NCBI GenBank assembly: GCA_045632845.1 | Contig: JAZQXL010000012.1 | Span: forward strand, 1-64,000 | DNA length: 64,000 bases | Direction of reading: 5' to 3' | From: RGIG4140 sp045632845 | GTDB lineage: Bacteria; Pseudomonadota; Alphaproteobacteria; CAAHEQ01; UBA3637 | In this document: piece after piece, positions 33,017 to 41,362 of the stretch | Layout of the letters: each line of letters opens with the position of its first letter | Position numbering within the stretch: the stretch's first letter is position 1 | Notes under the pieces: generated by a model | The model's input: the letters and a program-made list of their open reading frames with translations, nothing else | Told to the model about the DNA's origin: nothing | Databases searched by the model: none | Position numbers and translations under genes: made by a program

Positions 33017-34069
33017 ATGGGTGGATTATTCGAAAAAATTTCAGCGCTTATCACTCAAAAACCCCCTCAACAAAATACTGAGGGCAGTGTTTTGACCATG
33101 CAAGAAAGTAAATTTCACCAATCAGTTCGAAACAACAATTTTGGACAAGTTCACAGCGAAGTAACCCGTGGTTTTGATATAAATTCAAAAAACATTTATG
33201 GGAAAACAGGGCTTGAAATTGCAGCTGAAACTGGCAACATCCAAATGGTTAAGCATCTTGCCTCCCTTGGTGCTAATGTAACAATGCAATCACCCAATGG
33301 GGATGGACCTCTTTTAATAGCTGCTCATCATGGAAATATTGATATGCTATACACACTTGTTAACTTAGGTGCCAACATTAACAAACCAAATTCATATGGT
33401 GAAACTATTTTACATAAATTTTCAATTAATCAAGAAAAAGATGCTTATACTCATCAAGAATTATTAAATTTAGGGGCCAACATTGAAGCAAGAGATATTT
33501 ATGGAAAAACACCACTTCATCACCAAGTAGGGGCTAACAGTGAAGATACGGTTTATCAATTACTTTCATTTAATGCAAATGTAAATGCACGTGATAAAGA
33601 AGGAAGAACTCCCCTTTATGATGCCGTTACATATGGAAACAACAATATTTTCGAAACACTTTTAAGTTTTAATCCAAATGTTAATATTCCTGACAAAAAT
33701 GGCTCAACCCCAGTACACGTTGCAGCACAAACAAACAATTCCCACTTTATAAAACGTCTTGTTGAACAGGGGGGGAACATCAATGCACGTGATGCGTATG
33801 GCCAAACACCCTTTCACTATGCTGTTGCAGCTGGCAACGTTGAAGCAGCCTCAATGTTGATAAAAATGGGTGCAAATCCACATATTCGTGATAGCTTAGG
33901 TCAAACCCCACTTAGTAAAGCACCAAATCAACAAGTTTTGACAAAAATGAAATTGTTAATCCAAGATCAAAAAACACCAAATCTTTCTACTTCTCTTGCA
34001 AACAATGGGATGCCTTATCAAGAAAGAATAGGTACTCTATCTCAAAACAATCGTTTCAATGAACAATAA
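33017..34069 (+). CDS. Ankyrin-repeat protein, 350 aa
   Basis: About eight ankyrin repeats of 33 residues fill residues 40-310 (for example YGKTGLEIAAETGNIQMVKHL, NGDGPLLIAAHHGNIDMLY, DKEGRTPLYDAVTYGNNN, AYGQTPFHYAVAAGNVEAA). Short unstructured ends flank them. There is no signal peptide or membrane helix, so it is cytoplasmic or exported by a non-Sec route. Ankyrin proteins mediate protein binding; in host-associated bacteria some are secreted effectors, which cannot be claimed here. It is divergent from ctrA and shares its regulatory region. Confidence 0.92.
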   Translation: MGGLFEKISALITQKPPQQNTEGSVLTMQESKFHQSVRNNNFGQVHSEVTRGFDINSKNIYGKTGLEIAAETGNIQMVKHLASLGANVTMQSPNGDGPLLIAAHHGNIDMLYTLVNLGANINKPNSYGETILHKFSINQEKDAYTHQELLNLGANIEARDIYGKTPLHHQVGANSEDTVYQLLSFNANVNARDKEGRTPLYDAVTYGNNNIFETLLSFNPNVNIPDKNGSTPVHVAAQTNNSHFIKRLVEQGGNINARDAYGQTPFHYAVAAGNVEAASMLIKMGANPHIRDSLGQTPLSKAPNQQVLTKMKLLIQDQKTPNLSTSLANNGMPYQERIGTLSQNNRFNEQ

Positions 34070-34091
34070 AGGAGCTAATTGCTCCTTTATT
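34065..34091. terminator. Bidirectional terminator
   Basis: AATAAAGGAGC / GCTCCTTTATT hairpin overlapping the last codon of the ankyrin gene and abutting the end of the converging YqaA-like gene. Confidence 0.75.
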
Positions 34092-34092
34092 A

Positions 34093-34692
34093 TTAAAACA
34101 TCTTTACCAATAAAAAACCTCCCACGAGTAAGACGAAGAAAAGAATAGAAAGCCATCCCAAATTCTTTTCAATATACCGTTTCATCGGGTCACCCCATTT
34201 CCATAGCAACCAAGCAATCAAGAAAAAGCGAAGACCTCGTGACAAAAAAGAGGCAATAGCAAAAACAAATAAATTTAACCCCGTTACACCGCTTGCAATT
34301 GTTACAATTTTGTAAGGAAAAGGTGTTAATCCTGCCCCAAAGACAATCCATGAACCATAATTGTTGTAGTAAGATTTAAATATTTCAAACTTATCCACAG
34401 CATTATAAAATTCCAAAATAGGAACCCCAACAACGTCATAAAGAAAATAACCAATTGCATAACCAAAAAAACCACCCAATACACTTGAAAGAGTTGTATA
34501 AAGCGCGATTTTAAAAGCTTTAGAACGACAAGTCAAAATCAAAGGAATTAAAAACAAATCAGGTGGAATAGGGAAAAACGAACTTTCAATAAATGAAATT
34601 GCACACAAGACAGGCAATGCCCATTTTCCAGAAACCAAAGACATACACCAATCGTATATATCCTTCATCATTTTATTCCATAATTTTATCAT
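34093..34692 (-). CDS. YqaA/DedA-like (VTT domain) membrane protein
   Basis: 199 residues, with about five hydrophobic segments. The re-entrant-loop signatures of the DedA/SNARE-associated family are present: ISFIESSFFPIPPDLFLIPL and the second motif GAGLTPFPYKIVTIASGV. DedA-type proteins include undecaprenyl-phosphate and phospholipid translocases; the YqaA subgroup is uncharacterised. AGGAT precedes the ATG. It converges on the ankyrin gene. Confidence 0.9.
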   Translation of the reverse strand: MIKLWNKMMKDIYDWCMSLVSGKWALPVLCAISFIESSFFPIPPDLFLIPLILTCRSKAFKIALYTTLSSVLGGFFGYAIGYFLYDVVGVPILEFYNAVDKFEIFKSYYNNYGSWIVFGAGLTPFPYKIVTIASGVTGLNLFVFAIASFLSRGLRFFLIAWLLWKWGDPMKRYIEKNLGWLSILFFVLLVGGFLLVKMF

Positions 34693-34779
34693 TTGTTGAC
34701 AATCCTATTTTTGTTGATTATAGTGAGAAGAAACGAATATTCTTTTTACTTAAAATACCTTGTTTAGAAAGGAAAATCA

Positions 34780-35241
34780 ATGAAAAAAATTCTCTTTTTA
34801 ATTTTGTTTTCAATTGGATTAGCTGGTTGTGCAGACAATTATTCAAACACATCCTATACAAATTATGAACTTGGAAAACAAGGGACTGTTTCTATGGGTA
34901 AAATTATTCAAATGACACCCGTACAAACACAAGGGAGCAACTCTATTGGAACACTGGCCGGAGCTGGTGCTGGTGCAGCTGCAGGTTCCATGATAGGTGG
35001 AAATACTGCTATTAATATCATTGGCGGTATTGGTGGCGCCTTAGTTGGCGGCATGATTGGTTCTACTGCTGAAAGCGCTCTTACAAGCACAAACGCTTAT
35101 GAATTCATCATCCAAAAAACAAATGGAGCCTATGTTTCTATATTACAAACAAATGAACTTGGTTTGCGTCCAGGCGATAACGTTTGGCTGTCAACAACAA
35201 ATGGAACAACAAGGATTCGATCAAGAGCAACCTCATATTAA
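34780..35241 (+). CDS. Glycine-zipper outer-membrane lipoprotein (SlyB/Pcp-like)
   Basis: 153 residues. A lipoprotein signal with lipobox LAGC places the acyl-Cys at residue 17. The middle is a glycine-zipper pair (GTLAGAGAGAAAGSMIGG, IGGIGGALVGGMIGS), followed by a C-terminal beta-rich part (YEFIIQKTNGAYVSI, LRPGDNVWLSTT). This layout equals the SlyB/17-kDa surface antigen family of Rickettsia and others. It depends on Lgt/LspA/Lnt processing; lnt is in this window. AGGAAA precedes the ATG. Confidence 0.92.
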   Translation: MKKILFLILFSIGLAGCADNYSNTSYTNYELGKQGTVSMGKIIQMTPVQTQGSNSIGTLAGAGAGAAAGSMIGGNTAINIIGGIGGALVGGMIGSTAESALTSTNAYEFIIQKTNGAYVSILQTNELGLRPGDNVWLSTTNGTTRIRSRATSY

Positions 35242-35254
35242 TCAATCATAAAAA

Positions 35255-35289
35255 AACAACCTGCCAGTTGATGGCAGGTTGTTTTTTTT
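35255..35289. terminator. Terminator after the lipoprotein gene
   Basis: A AACAACCTGCCA / TGGCAGGTTGTT stem with a 5-nt loop and T-run; A-runs on the other side allow use in both directions. Confidence 0.9.
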
Positions 35290-35300
35290 ATTTCCACTCT

Positions 35301-36353
35301 TTATCTTACATGTACTAAATTTGCATGAACAACTGAAATTTGCTTATTTTTTCTTAGTTGAATTGCACGTTGTGGAACCACAACAGTTTTTGCAGAAACA
35401 TATCGATCAGATTCTTTAACTTTTTTCACATCTTTTGGAACACTCAATTGCTCTGAACTTATTGAAATATTTTTTGTTCCTTGATTATAAGAAAGAGAAA
35501 CCCGATCACCTCCTGCAACACAAACTGTCTGCGTTAAAGAAGAATCATATGGCGCAACTAAAAAACCTTTTTTATGATTTAAAATGACAGAAAAAGCTTT
35601 TCCACCTTTTGCAAGTTGAGATGGATTATAATACACAAGATTAAGTTTGATATTTCCTCCAATTTCAGATATAGAACCCGAATACTCAGAAACAGAAACC
35701 TTCATTGAATCCGATTGAGAGCTGCCATTCTTCATGTCAAAATAAAATCTTCGTAACTCTCCTGTTTGTGTTTTTAAATCAAGTGCAAAACCATTTTCAC
35801 AAATTGCAGGAAGTGGAGATGCTGTCTTTTTCAAAGAAGGAAGAGTAAAAGATTTTGCAGTTGATACAACAGGAGCAACCCTTTCTTTTTGAGTAGGGGT
35901 AATTACATCTTTTGACCTGACTACAGGAGGGGCAATCTGCTCATCTGAATTCACACTTACAGAAGGGGTTCTTGGTTGAGAAAAAGAATTCTGACTTCTT
36001 AGTGGATTTCCAAGTGGAGAAGGTTTTCCTCCTCTTCTTAATGGATCACCAACCCGTTCAGAAAAACTCCTCCTTTTAGGAGCTTGAACAGGTGTACCCG
36101 TTCTATCTACAGGCAAATTTGATCTATTTATTCGGTTAACAGTATCTTGCGTAGGTGGAGTAATTTTTGCATTATCAAATTTTTTACGAACATGCGCTGC
36201 CCCACCAGTTAAATGTCTTTTTTGTTCATCAGGAAGTAGATATCCCTTTTCCATCAAAAATTCTCTTGCTGCACTAAAAACAATCATACCCGCAAAACTA
36301 ACTAGTCCGAAAAAAACCATTCTATCAAACCAGCGCCAACCTTTTTTAGACAT
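35301..36353 (-). CDS. Unknown membrane-anchored protein, 350 aa
   Basis: I know no family. One membrane helix (about residues 12-29, MVFFGLVSFAGMIVFSAA) follows a basic start. Residues 45-180 are Pro/Ser/Arg-rich and probably disordered (PVDRTGTPVQAPKRRSFSER, GKPSPLGNPLRSQNSF). The C-terminal 160 residues look like a beta-rich domain (CENGFALDLKTQTGELRRFY, FSVILNHKKGFLVAPYDSS). Layout suggests an inner-membrane protein whose periplasmic domain is held out on a flexible linker, as in division or envelope-spanning proteins; this is inference. Confidence 0.7.
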   Translation of the reverse strand: MSKKGWRWFDRMVFFGLVSFAGMIVFSAAREFLMEKGYLLPDEQKRHLTGGAAHVRKKFDNAKITPPTQDTVNRINRSNLPVDRTGTPVQAPKRRSFSERVGDPLRRGGKPSPLGNPLRSQNSFSQPRTPSVSVNSDEQIAPPVVRSKDVITPTQKERVAPVVSTAKSFTLPSLKKTASPLPAICENGFALDLKTQTGELRRFYFDMKNGSSQSDSMKVSVSEYSGSISEIGGNIKLNLVYYNPSQLAKGGKAFSVILNHKKGFLVAPYDSSLTQTVCVAGGDRVSLSYNQGTKNISISSEQLSVPKDVKKVKESDRYVSAKTVVVPQRAIQLRKNKQISVVHANLVHVR

Positions 36354-36390
36354 TTTGTCCTCCTTTTTCGCTATTTTTTGGATATATTTT

Positions 36391-36421
36391 TAAAAAAAAG
36401 AGTGGGACAATCCCACTCTTT
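36391..36421 (-). terminator. Terminator of the dnaN-recF-gyrB operon
   Basis: On the minus strand AAAGAGTGGGA-TTG-TCCCACTCTTT followed by a T-run. It lies 28 nt after gyrB. Confidence 0.9.
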
Positions 36422-36448
36422 AGATAATCCTTGGATTATATTATACCA

Positions 36449-38854
36449 CTAAACATCCAAATTTGCAACATCTAATGCGTTTTGTTGAATAAATTCTCTT
36501 CTTGGTTCAACAACATCACCCATCAAACAAGAGAAAACTTGTTCTGCTTCATCCTGATGTGTGACTTTAACTTGAAGCAATCTACGAGCATTTGGATCAA
36601 GTGTTGTTTCCCACAATTGTTCTGGATTCATTTCACCCAAACCTTTATAACGGTTAATTGCAATACCTTTTCTAGCACCTTTAAAGACTGCCTCAGCCAA
36701 AGAAACAGGATCATGAATAACTGTTTCTGCATCTTTTGTTTTCAACAAAGATGGAGCTGAATAGAACTCTTTTAATTCATCACTCATTTCAGCTAATTTG
36801 CGAGCTTCCCCACAATTTAAAACAGAATGATCAATTACAACACGTTCAGTTACACCTCGCAATGTTCTTTCAAGAATAAGTTCACCTTTATCGTTGAAAA
36901 ATTCGCTCCAACCACGTTCATATTCTGGTTCAATCGTATCTAAACGAGCAGCTAACCCACCAGATTTCAAAGCGCCTTCTTGGAACAGGCCCAAAACAGC
37001 CATTTGCCCAATAATTCTAGATGGAATACGGTTTGACATTGCTAAAATTAAATTTCTTGCAATGCGAGCTTGTTCAACACGTGCAACCAAATCCGCTCCT
37101 GCAATTTGAGCACCATCTGCTAAAACAAGAACCGCATCGTTTGTACCAACTTGAATGAGATATTCTTCCATTGCCTTATCATCTTTTAAATAAATTTCAG
37201 AATTCCCTCGTTTTGCTCTATACAATGGTGGTTGAGCAATATAGAGATATCCTTTTTCGATAATTTCAGGCATTTGTCTGAAGAAGAATGTTAATAATAA
37301 TGTTCTAATGTGTGCACCGTCGACATCAGCATCGGTCATGATAATAATTTTATGATAACGAATCTTATCAATATTAAAATCATCACGCCCAATCCCAGTA
37401 CCAAGAGCTGTTACAATTGTTCCAATTTCAGCTGAAGAAAGCATTTTATCAAAACGAGCTCTTTCAACATTTAAAATTTTACCACGCAATGGCAAAATCG
37501 CTTGATGAGCACGGTCACGTCCTTGTTTTGCAGAACCCCCAGCAGAATCCCCCTCAACGATGAAAACTTCAGAATCAACAGGATCTCTGCTTTGGCAATC
37601 AGCCAACTTCCCTGGCAACGACGCCATATCCAAAGCTCCTTTTCTGCGGGTTAATTCTCTTGCCTTTCTAGCAGCTTCACGAGCAGCGGCAGCTTCGACA
37701 ACTTTACTGATAATTTTGCGAGCTTCCGCTGGGTGTTCTTCAAACCATTGTTCTAATTTGTCACCAACAATACCTTCAACAACTGGACGAACTTCAGATG
37801 AAACAAGTTTATCTTTTGTTTGTGATGAAAATTTTGGATCTGGTACTTTAACAGACAAAACAACTGTTAACCCTTCACGCATATCTTCCCCTGAAAGTTC
37901 AACTTTTTCTTTTTTTGTCAATCCAGTATTATTTGCATAAGCATTGATTGTTCTTGTCAAAGCAGCTCTTAAACCTGCCAAGTGAGTACCACCATCACGT
38001 TGCGGAATATTGTTTGTAAAGCACAAACATGTTTCGTGGTAACCATCTGTCCACTCAAAAGCAGCTTCAACAGTAATACCTTCTTTTTCTCCACTTAAGT
38101 CAAAAGGACATTCGTGCAATGTATTTTTTGATTTGTTCAAGAATTTTACAAACTCTAAAATACCACCTTCGTAATGCAACACAACAGAGCGAGGTTCACT
38201 TGAACGATTATCTGTTAAATGAATACAAACACCCGAATTCAAAAATGCTAATTCACGAATACGATGTTCCAATGTTTCAAAACTAAATGTTGTGCTTGTA
38301 AATGTTTCAGCTGAAGGATGGAATGTTACCATTGTTCCGTGTTTTCCTTGAGCATCACCAACAACTTTAAGTGGCGCAACAGATGTACCATTTTCAAAAC
38401 GAACATAATGTTCTTTATCATTTCTCCAGATACGCAATTCCAACCAATCGGACAAAGCATTCACAACAGAAACACCCACACCATGCAAACCACCGGAAAC
38501 TTTGTATGAATTGTTATCAAATTTACCACCAGCGTGCAATTGTGTCATAATAACTTCGGCGGCAGAAATCCCTTCTGTCTTATGCATATCAACAGGCATT
38601 CCTCGACCATCATCAATAATTGTAACAGAGCCATCAGAGTTTAAAACAACTTCAACCTTTGAACAATATCCCGCCAAAGCTTCGTCAATCGAGTTATCTA
38701 ACACTTCGTAAACCATGTGATGCAAACCTGTTCCATCATCTGTATCCCCAATATACATCCCTGGACGTTTACGAACAGCATCCAACCCCTTTAAAACTTT
38801 AATTGAATCTGCATTGTATTCCTGCGTGGCAGTTTGAATATCTAAATCTGTCAT
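36449..38854 (-). CDS. gyrB: DNA gyrase subunit B
   Basis: 801 residues, full length. GHKL ATPase motifs (EVLDNSIDEALAG, DDGRGMPVD, GGLHGVGVSVVNAL), the transducer domain with QTK-like loop (SSQTKDKL), and the TOPRIM motif EGDSAGGSAKQGRD with DADVDGAHIRTLL. The C-terminus contains NRYKGLGEMNPEQLWETT. It introduces negative supercoils with GyrA. It follows recF by 11 nt. Confidence 0.99.
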   Translation of the reverse strand: MTDLDIQTATQEYNADSIKVLKGLDAVRKRPGMYIGDTDDGTGLHHMVYEVLDNSIDEALAGYCSKVEVVLNSDGSVTIIDDGRGMPVDMHKTEGISAAEVIMTQLHAGGKFDNNSYKVSGGLHGVGVSVVNALSDWLELRIWRNDKEHYVRFENGTSVAPLKVVGDAQGKHGTMVTFHPSAETFTSTTFSFETLEHRIRELAFLNSGVCIHLTDNRSSEPRSVVLHYEGGILEFVKFLNKSKNTLHECPFDLSGEKEGITVEAAFEWTDGYHETCLCFTNNIPQRDGGTHLAGLRAALTRTINAYANNTGLTKKEKVELSGEDMREGLTVVLSVKVPDPKFSSQTKDKLVSSEVRPVVEGIVGDKLEQWFEEHPAEARKIISKVVEAAAAREAARKARELTRRKGALDMASLPGKLADCQSRDPVDSEVFIVEGDSAGGSAKQGRDRAHQAILPLRGKILNVERARFDKMLSSAEIGTIVTALGTGIGRDDFNIDKIRYHKIIIMTDADVDGAHIRTLLLTFFFRQMPEIIEKGYLYIAQPPLYRAKRGNSEIYLKDDKAMEEYLIQVGTNDAVLVLADGAQIAGADLVARVEQARIARNLILAMSNRIPSRIIGQMAVLGLFQEGALKSGGLAARLDTIEPEYERGWSEFFNDKGELILERTLRGVTERVVIDHSVLNCGEARKLAEMSDELKEFYSAPSLLKTKDAETVIHDPVSLAEAVFKGARKGIAINRYKGLGEMNPEQLWETTLDPNARRLLQVKVTHQDEAEQVFSCLMGDVVEPRREFIQQNALDVANLDV

Positions 38855-38865
38855 TTTTTTTCCCT

Positions 38866-40035
38866 TTATGCTACGTTTTGTAAACTTAAATTTGATTCTT
38901 GAACATCAAAAAATTGGGCACGCCCACCCAAATAATTAAAACTTTCTGTTTCAATCCCCGTCATCCATACTTGAGCAGGTAAATCAGCTAATACATCAAA
39001 TAATATATGACGACGTCTTACATCTAAATGAGCAATCGCTTCATCCAGCAACAACAAAGGACATAGGCCTTGTTCTTGCATTTGAGTATTCATTTCAGCT
39101 AATATAATCGAAAGCAGCAATGCTTTTTGTTCCCCTGTTGAACAAAGAGAAGCATCCATTCTTTTTTGCGAATGAATAACTTTAAAATCAGCTGTATGTG
39201 GACCAGAAATTGCCCCCCCATCTGCGTAAATTTTTCGACCCTTTTTTAACTTATCTAAAAACAACTCTTCAACATGAATAGCACTCTTTTCAAGAAGTTC
39301 TTGTTCAAGTACACCAGTTAAAATAATTTCTGCTGTTGGAAAAATATCAGAAACAGGTGTTGAAAGATGCGTTTTCATGCGATTGATCACATCAAGTCTT
39401 GAAGCTGCAATTGCAACACCAACAGCAACCAATTGTTCTTCCAAACCAGAAAGCCATCTGTCATCAAAACGTCCTTCTCTGAGCAAACAACTCCATTGTT
39501 TAAAAATAGCGTTGTATTCACTTAATCGTTGCGCGTGCATTTCATCAAAAGCTTGCACCAAACGATCTAAAAAACGACGTCTTGATTGTGGATCACCACA
39601 AAAAAGTCGATCTTGCGCAGGAGTTAACCATAAACATTTAAAATAACGGCTTAAATCACTTTGTTTTGATGTATTTTTACCATCGATTCGCACCTGCCGA
39701 CGCTCTGAACCATCAACAGTTCCCGTTCCAATTTGAGTTTCATTTCCAAAAGATTGAACTTTAGCTGAAATACCCCATCTAGTTGGCAGCGTTTTAACAT
39801 CATTTTCAAGCAAAAAAGAATCTGAATCCCTTTTTGATACATCACTTAACCTTGCTGAACGCAAACCTTTTCCAGGTGTTAAAAAAGAAATTGCCTCTAA
39901 AATATTTGTTTTTCCTGCACCATTATGTCCTGTTAATATAACAGGTTCAAAAGATGAGCTTAAATCCATATTCAAAAATGAATATGAACGAAAATTCGTC
40001 AATCTCAACTGATGAATACCAGATTTTAAGCTCAT
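38866..40035 (-). CDS. recF: RecF recombination mediator
   Basis: 389 residues from the ATG at 40035, chosen because AGGAAAAAG lies directly upstream; the frame also has a GTG 15 nt earlier that overlaps dnaN. Walker A GHNGAGKTNILEAIS, signature region CSTGEQKALLLSIILAE and Walker B LLLLDEAIAHLD are intact. RecF loads RecA at gaps. It sits between dnaN and gyrB, the classic order. Confidence 0.97.
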   Translation of the reverse strand: MSLKSGIHQLRLTNFRSYSFLNMDLSSSFEPVILTGHNGAGKTNILEAISFLTPGKGLRSARLSDVSKRDSDSFLLENDVKTLPTRWGISAKVQSFGNETQIGTGTVDGSERRQVRIDGKNTSKQSDLSRYFKCLWLTPAQDRLFCGDPQSRRRFLDRLVQAFDEMHAQRLSEYNAIFKQWSCLLREGRFDDRWLSGLEEQLVAVGVAIAASRLDVINRMKTHLSTPVSDIFPTAEIILTGVLEQELLEKSAIHVEELFLDKLKKGRKIYADGGAISGPHTADFKVIHSQKRMDASLCSTGEQKALLLSIILAEMNTQMQEQGLCPLLLLDEAIAHLDVRRRHILFDVLADLPAQVWMTGIETESFNYLGGRAQFFDVQESNLSLQNVA

Positions 40036-40042
40036 CTTTTTC

Positions 40043-41158
40043 CTAAACACGCATTGGCATTAAAACAAATAATGATTCTGTATCTGCTTCATCTTGAAGA
40101 ATAACAGGGGAAGTTCCATCATTTAATTTCATGCGAACACTTTCACCTTTAATTTGTCCCAAGATATCAAGTAAATATCTATAGTTAAAACCAATTTCAA
40201 GAGAATCATTATCATAAACAGCATCCATTTCATCTTCAGCAGAACCCTCATCGGCTGAAGCGGCAAAAACTTGCAAAAGACCAGATGAAATTGCCAACTT
40301 AATCCCTCTTGATTTTTCAGAAACAACTGAAACACGTTCAATAACATTGCTTAAAGTTTTAACATCTGCTTGCAAAACTTTTTCATTGTTTGAAGGAATA
40401 ACTTTTTCATATTCTGGATATGTACCATCAATTAAACGTGAAGATAAAACAACATCACCCAAAACAAATCTAATTTGATTTGCAGACAATGAAATTTCAA
40501 CATCTCCATTCAATTCTGTTGCCAATTTTGAAAGTTCATTGATTGTTTTGCGAGGAATAATAACACCAGGCATACCTTGAGCACCCTCTGGCAAAGCAAT
40601 CCCAGAACAAGCCAAACGGTGACCATCTGTTGCAACTGCTGTCAAACGTGGTTCAGCCCCTGTTTTTTCATGCATATAAATACCATTCAAATTGTAACGA
40701 GTTTCCTCCATTGAAACAGCAAAACCTGTTTTTGCAATCAATCCAACCAAATCAGAAGCAGGCATTTTAAATGAAAATGGTGTGTTTTCTTGTGCCATTG
40801 TTGGAAACCCATCTGCTGGCAAACTTGCCAAAACAAATTTTGAACGCCCAGAAACAAGACTTACTTGAGAACTTTCTTCCAAATAAGAAAGTTGAACTTG
40901 AGAACCATCAGATAACTTTTTAACAATATCATACAACTTGTGAGCTGGAATTGTAACAGAACCCGCAGTTTCAACAGCTGCTGGGATTTTTTCTGTAATT
41001 TCAATTTCATTATCAGTTGCACGCAACAAAACTTCGTCAGAACCAGCTTCAACCAAAACATTTGAAAGAACTGGAATTGTTTGACGGCGTTCCACAACGC
41101 TTTGGATATGAGAAAGAGCTTTTAACAACATACCTCTTTCTATCGTTAATTTTATCAT
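40043..41158 (-). CDS. dnaN: DNA polymerase III beta sliding clamp
   Basis: 371 residues, normal length, with three clamp domains. Typical stretches are TIERGMLLKALSHIQSVVE, TIPVLSNVLVEA, AVATDGHRLA and the C-terminal LMPMRV. It heads the dnaN-recF-gyrB operon. dnaA, which often precedes dnaN, is not here; a Lon-like gene is divergent instead. No DnaA-box cluster is seen in the 204-bp divergent region, so I do not call an origin. Confidence 0.99.
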   Translation of the reverse strand: MIKLTIERGMLLKALSHIQSVVERRQTIPVLSNVLVEAGSDEVLLRATDNEIEITEKIPAAVETAGSVTIPAHKLYDIVKKLSDGSQVQLSYLEESSQVSLVSGRSKFVLASLPADGFPTMAQENTPFSFKMPASDLVGLIAKTGFAVSMEETRYNLNGIYMHEKTGAEPRLTAVATDGHRLACSGIALPEGAQGMPGVIIPRKTINELSKLATELNGDVEISLSANQIRFVLGDVVLSSRLIDGTYPEYEKVIPSNNEKVLQADVKTLSNVIERVSVVSEKSRGIKLAISSGLLQVFAASADEGSAEDEMDAVYDNDSLEIGFNYRYLLDILGQIKGESVRMKLNDGTSPVILQDEADTESLFVLMPMRV

Positions 41159-41362
41159 TTTAAACTTCCTTTTTTTCTTAATTTTGTTAATTCAAAAACC
41201 GTTACAAAATATTAGTAAACCAGTTACTGTTACTATAGAATATTTTTTTAAAAAAAGACACAAAAAAAACACTTTTTTAAAACTTTTTTAGTATTTTTTG
41301 ATAAACATCTTTTTTTTATTAAAAAAAAAGTTTATAAGGGAATAAAGATTGGAGACTAAACT

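Noticed and set aside
41159..41362. Replication origin between dnaN and the Lon-like gene
   Set aside because: Clusters of DnaA boxes are not seen and dnaA is absent; A+T richness alone is not enough.
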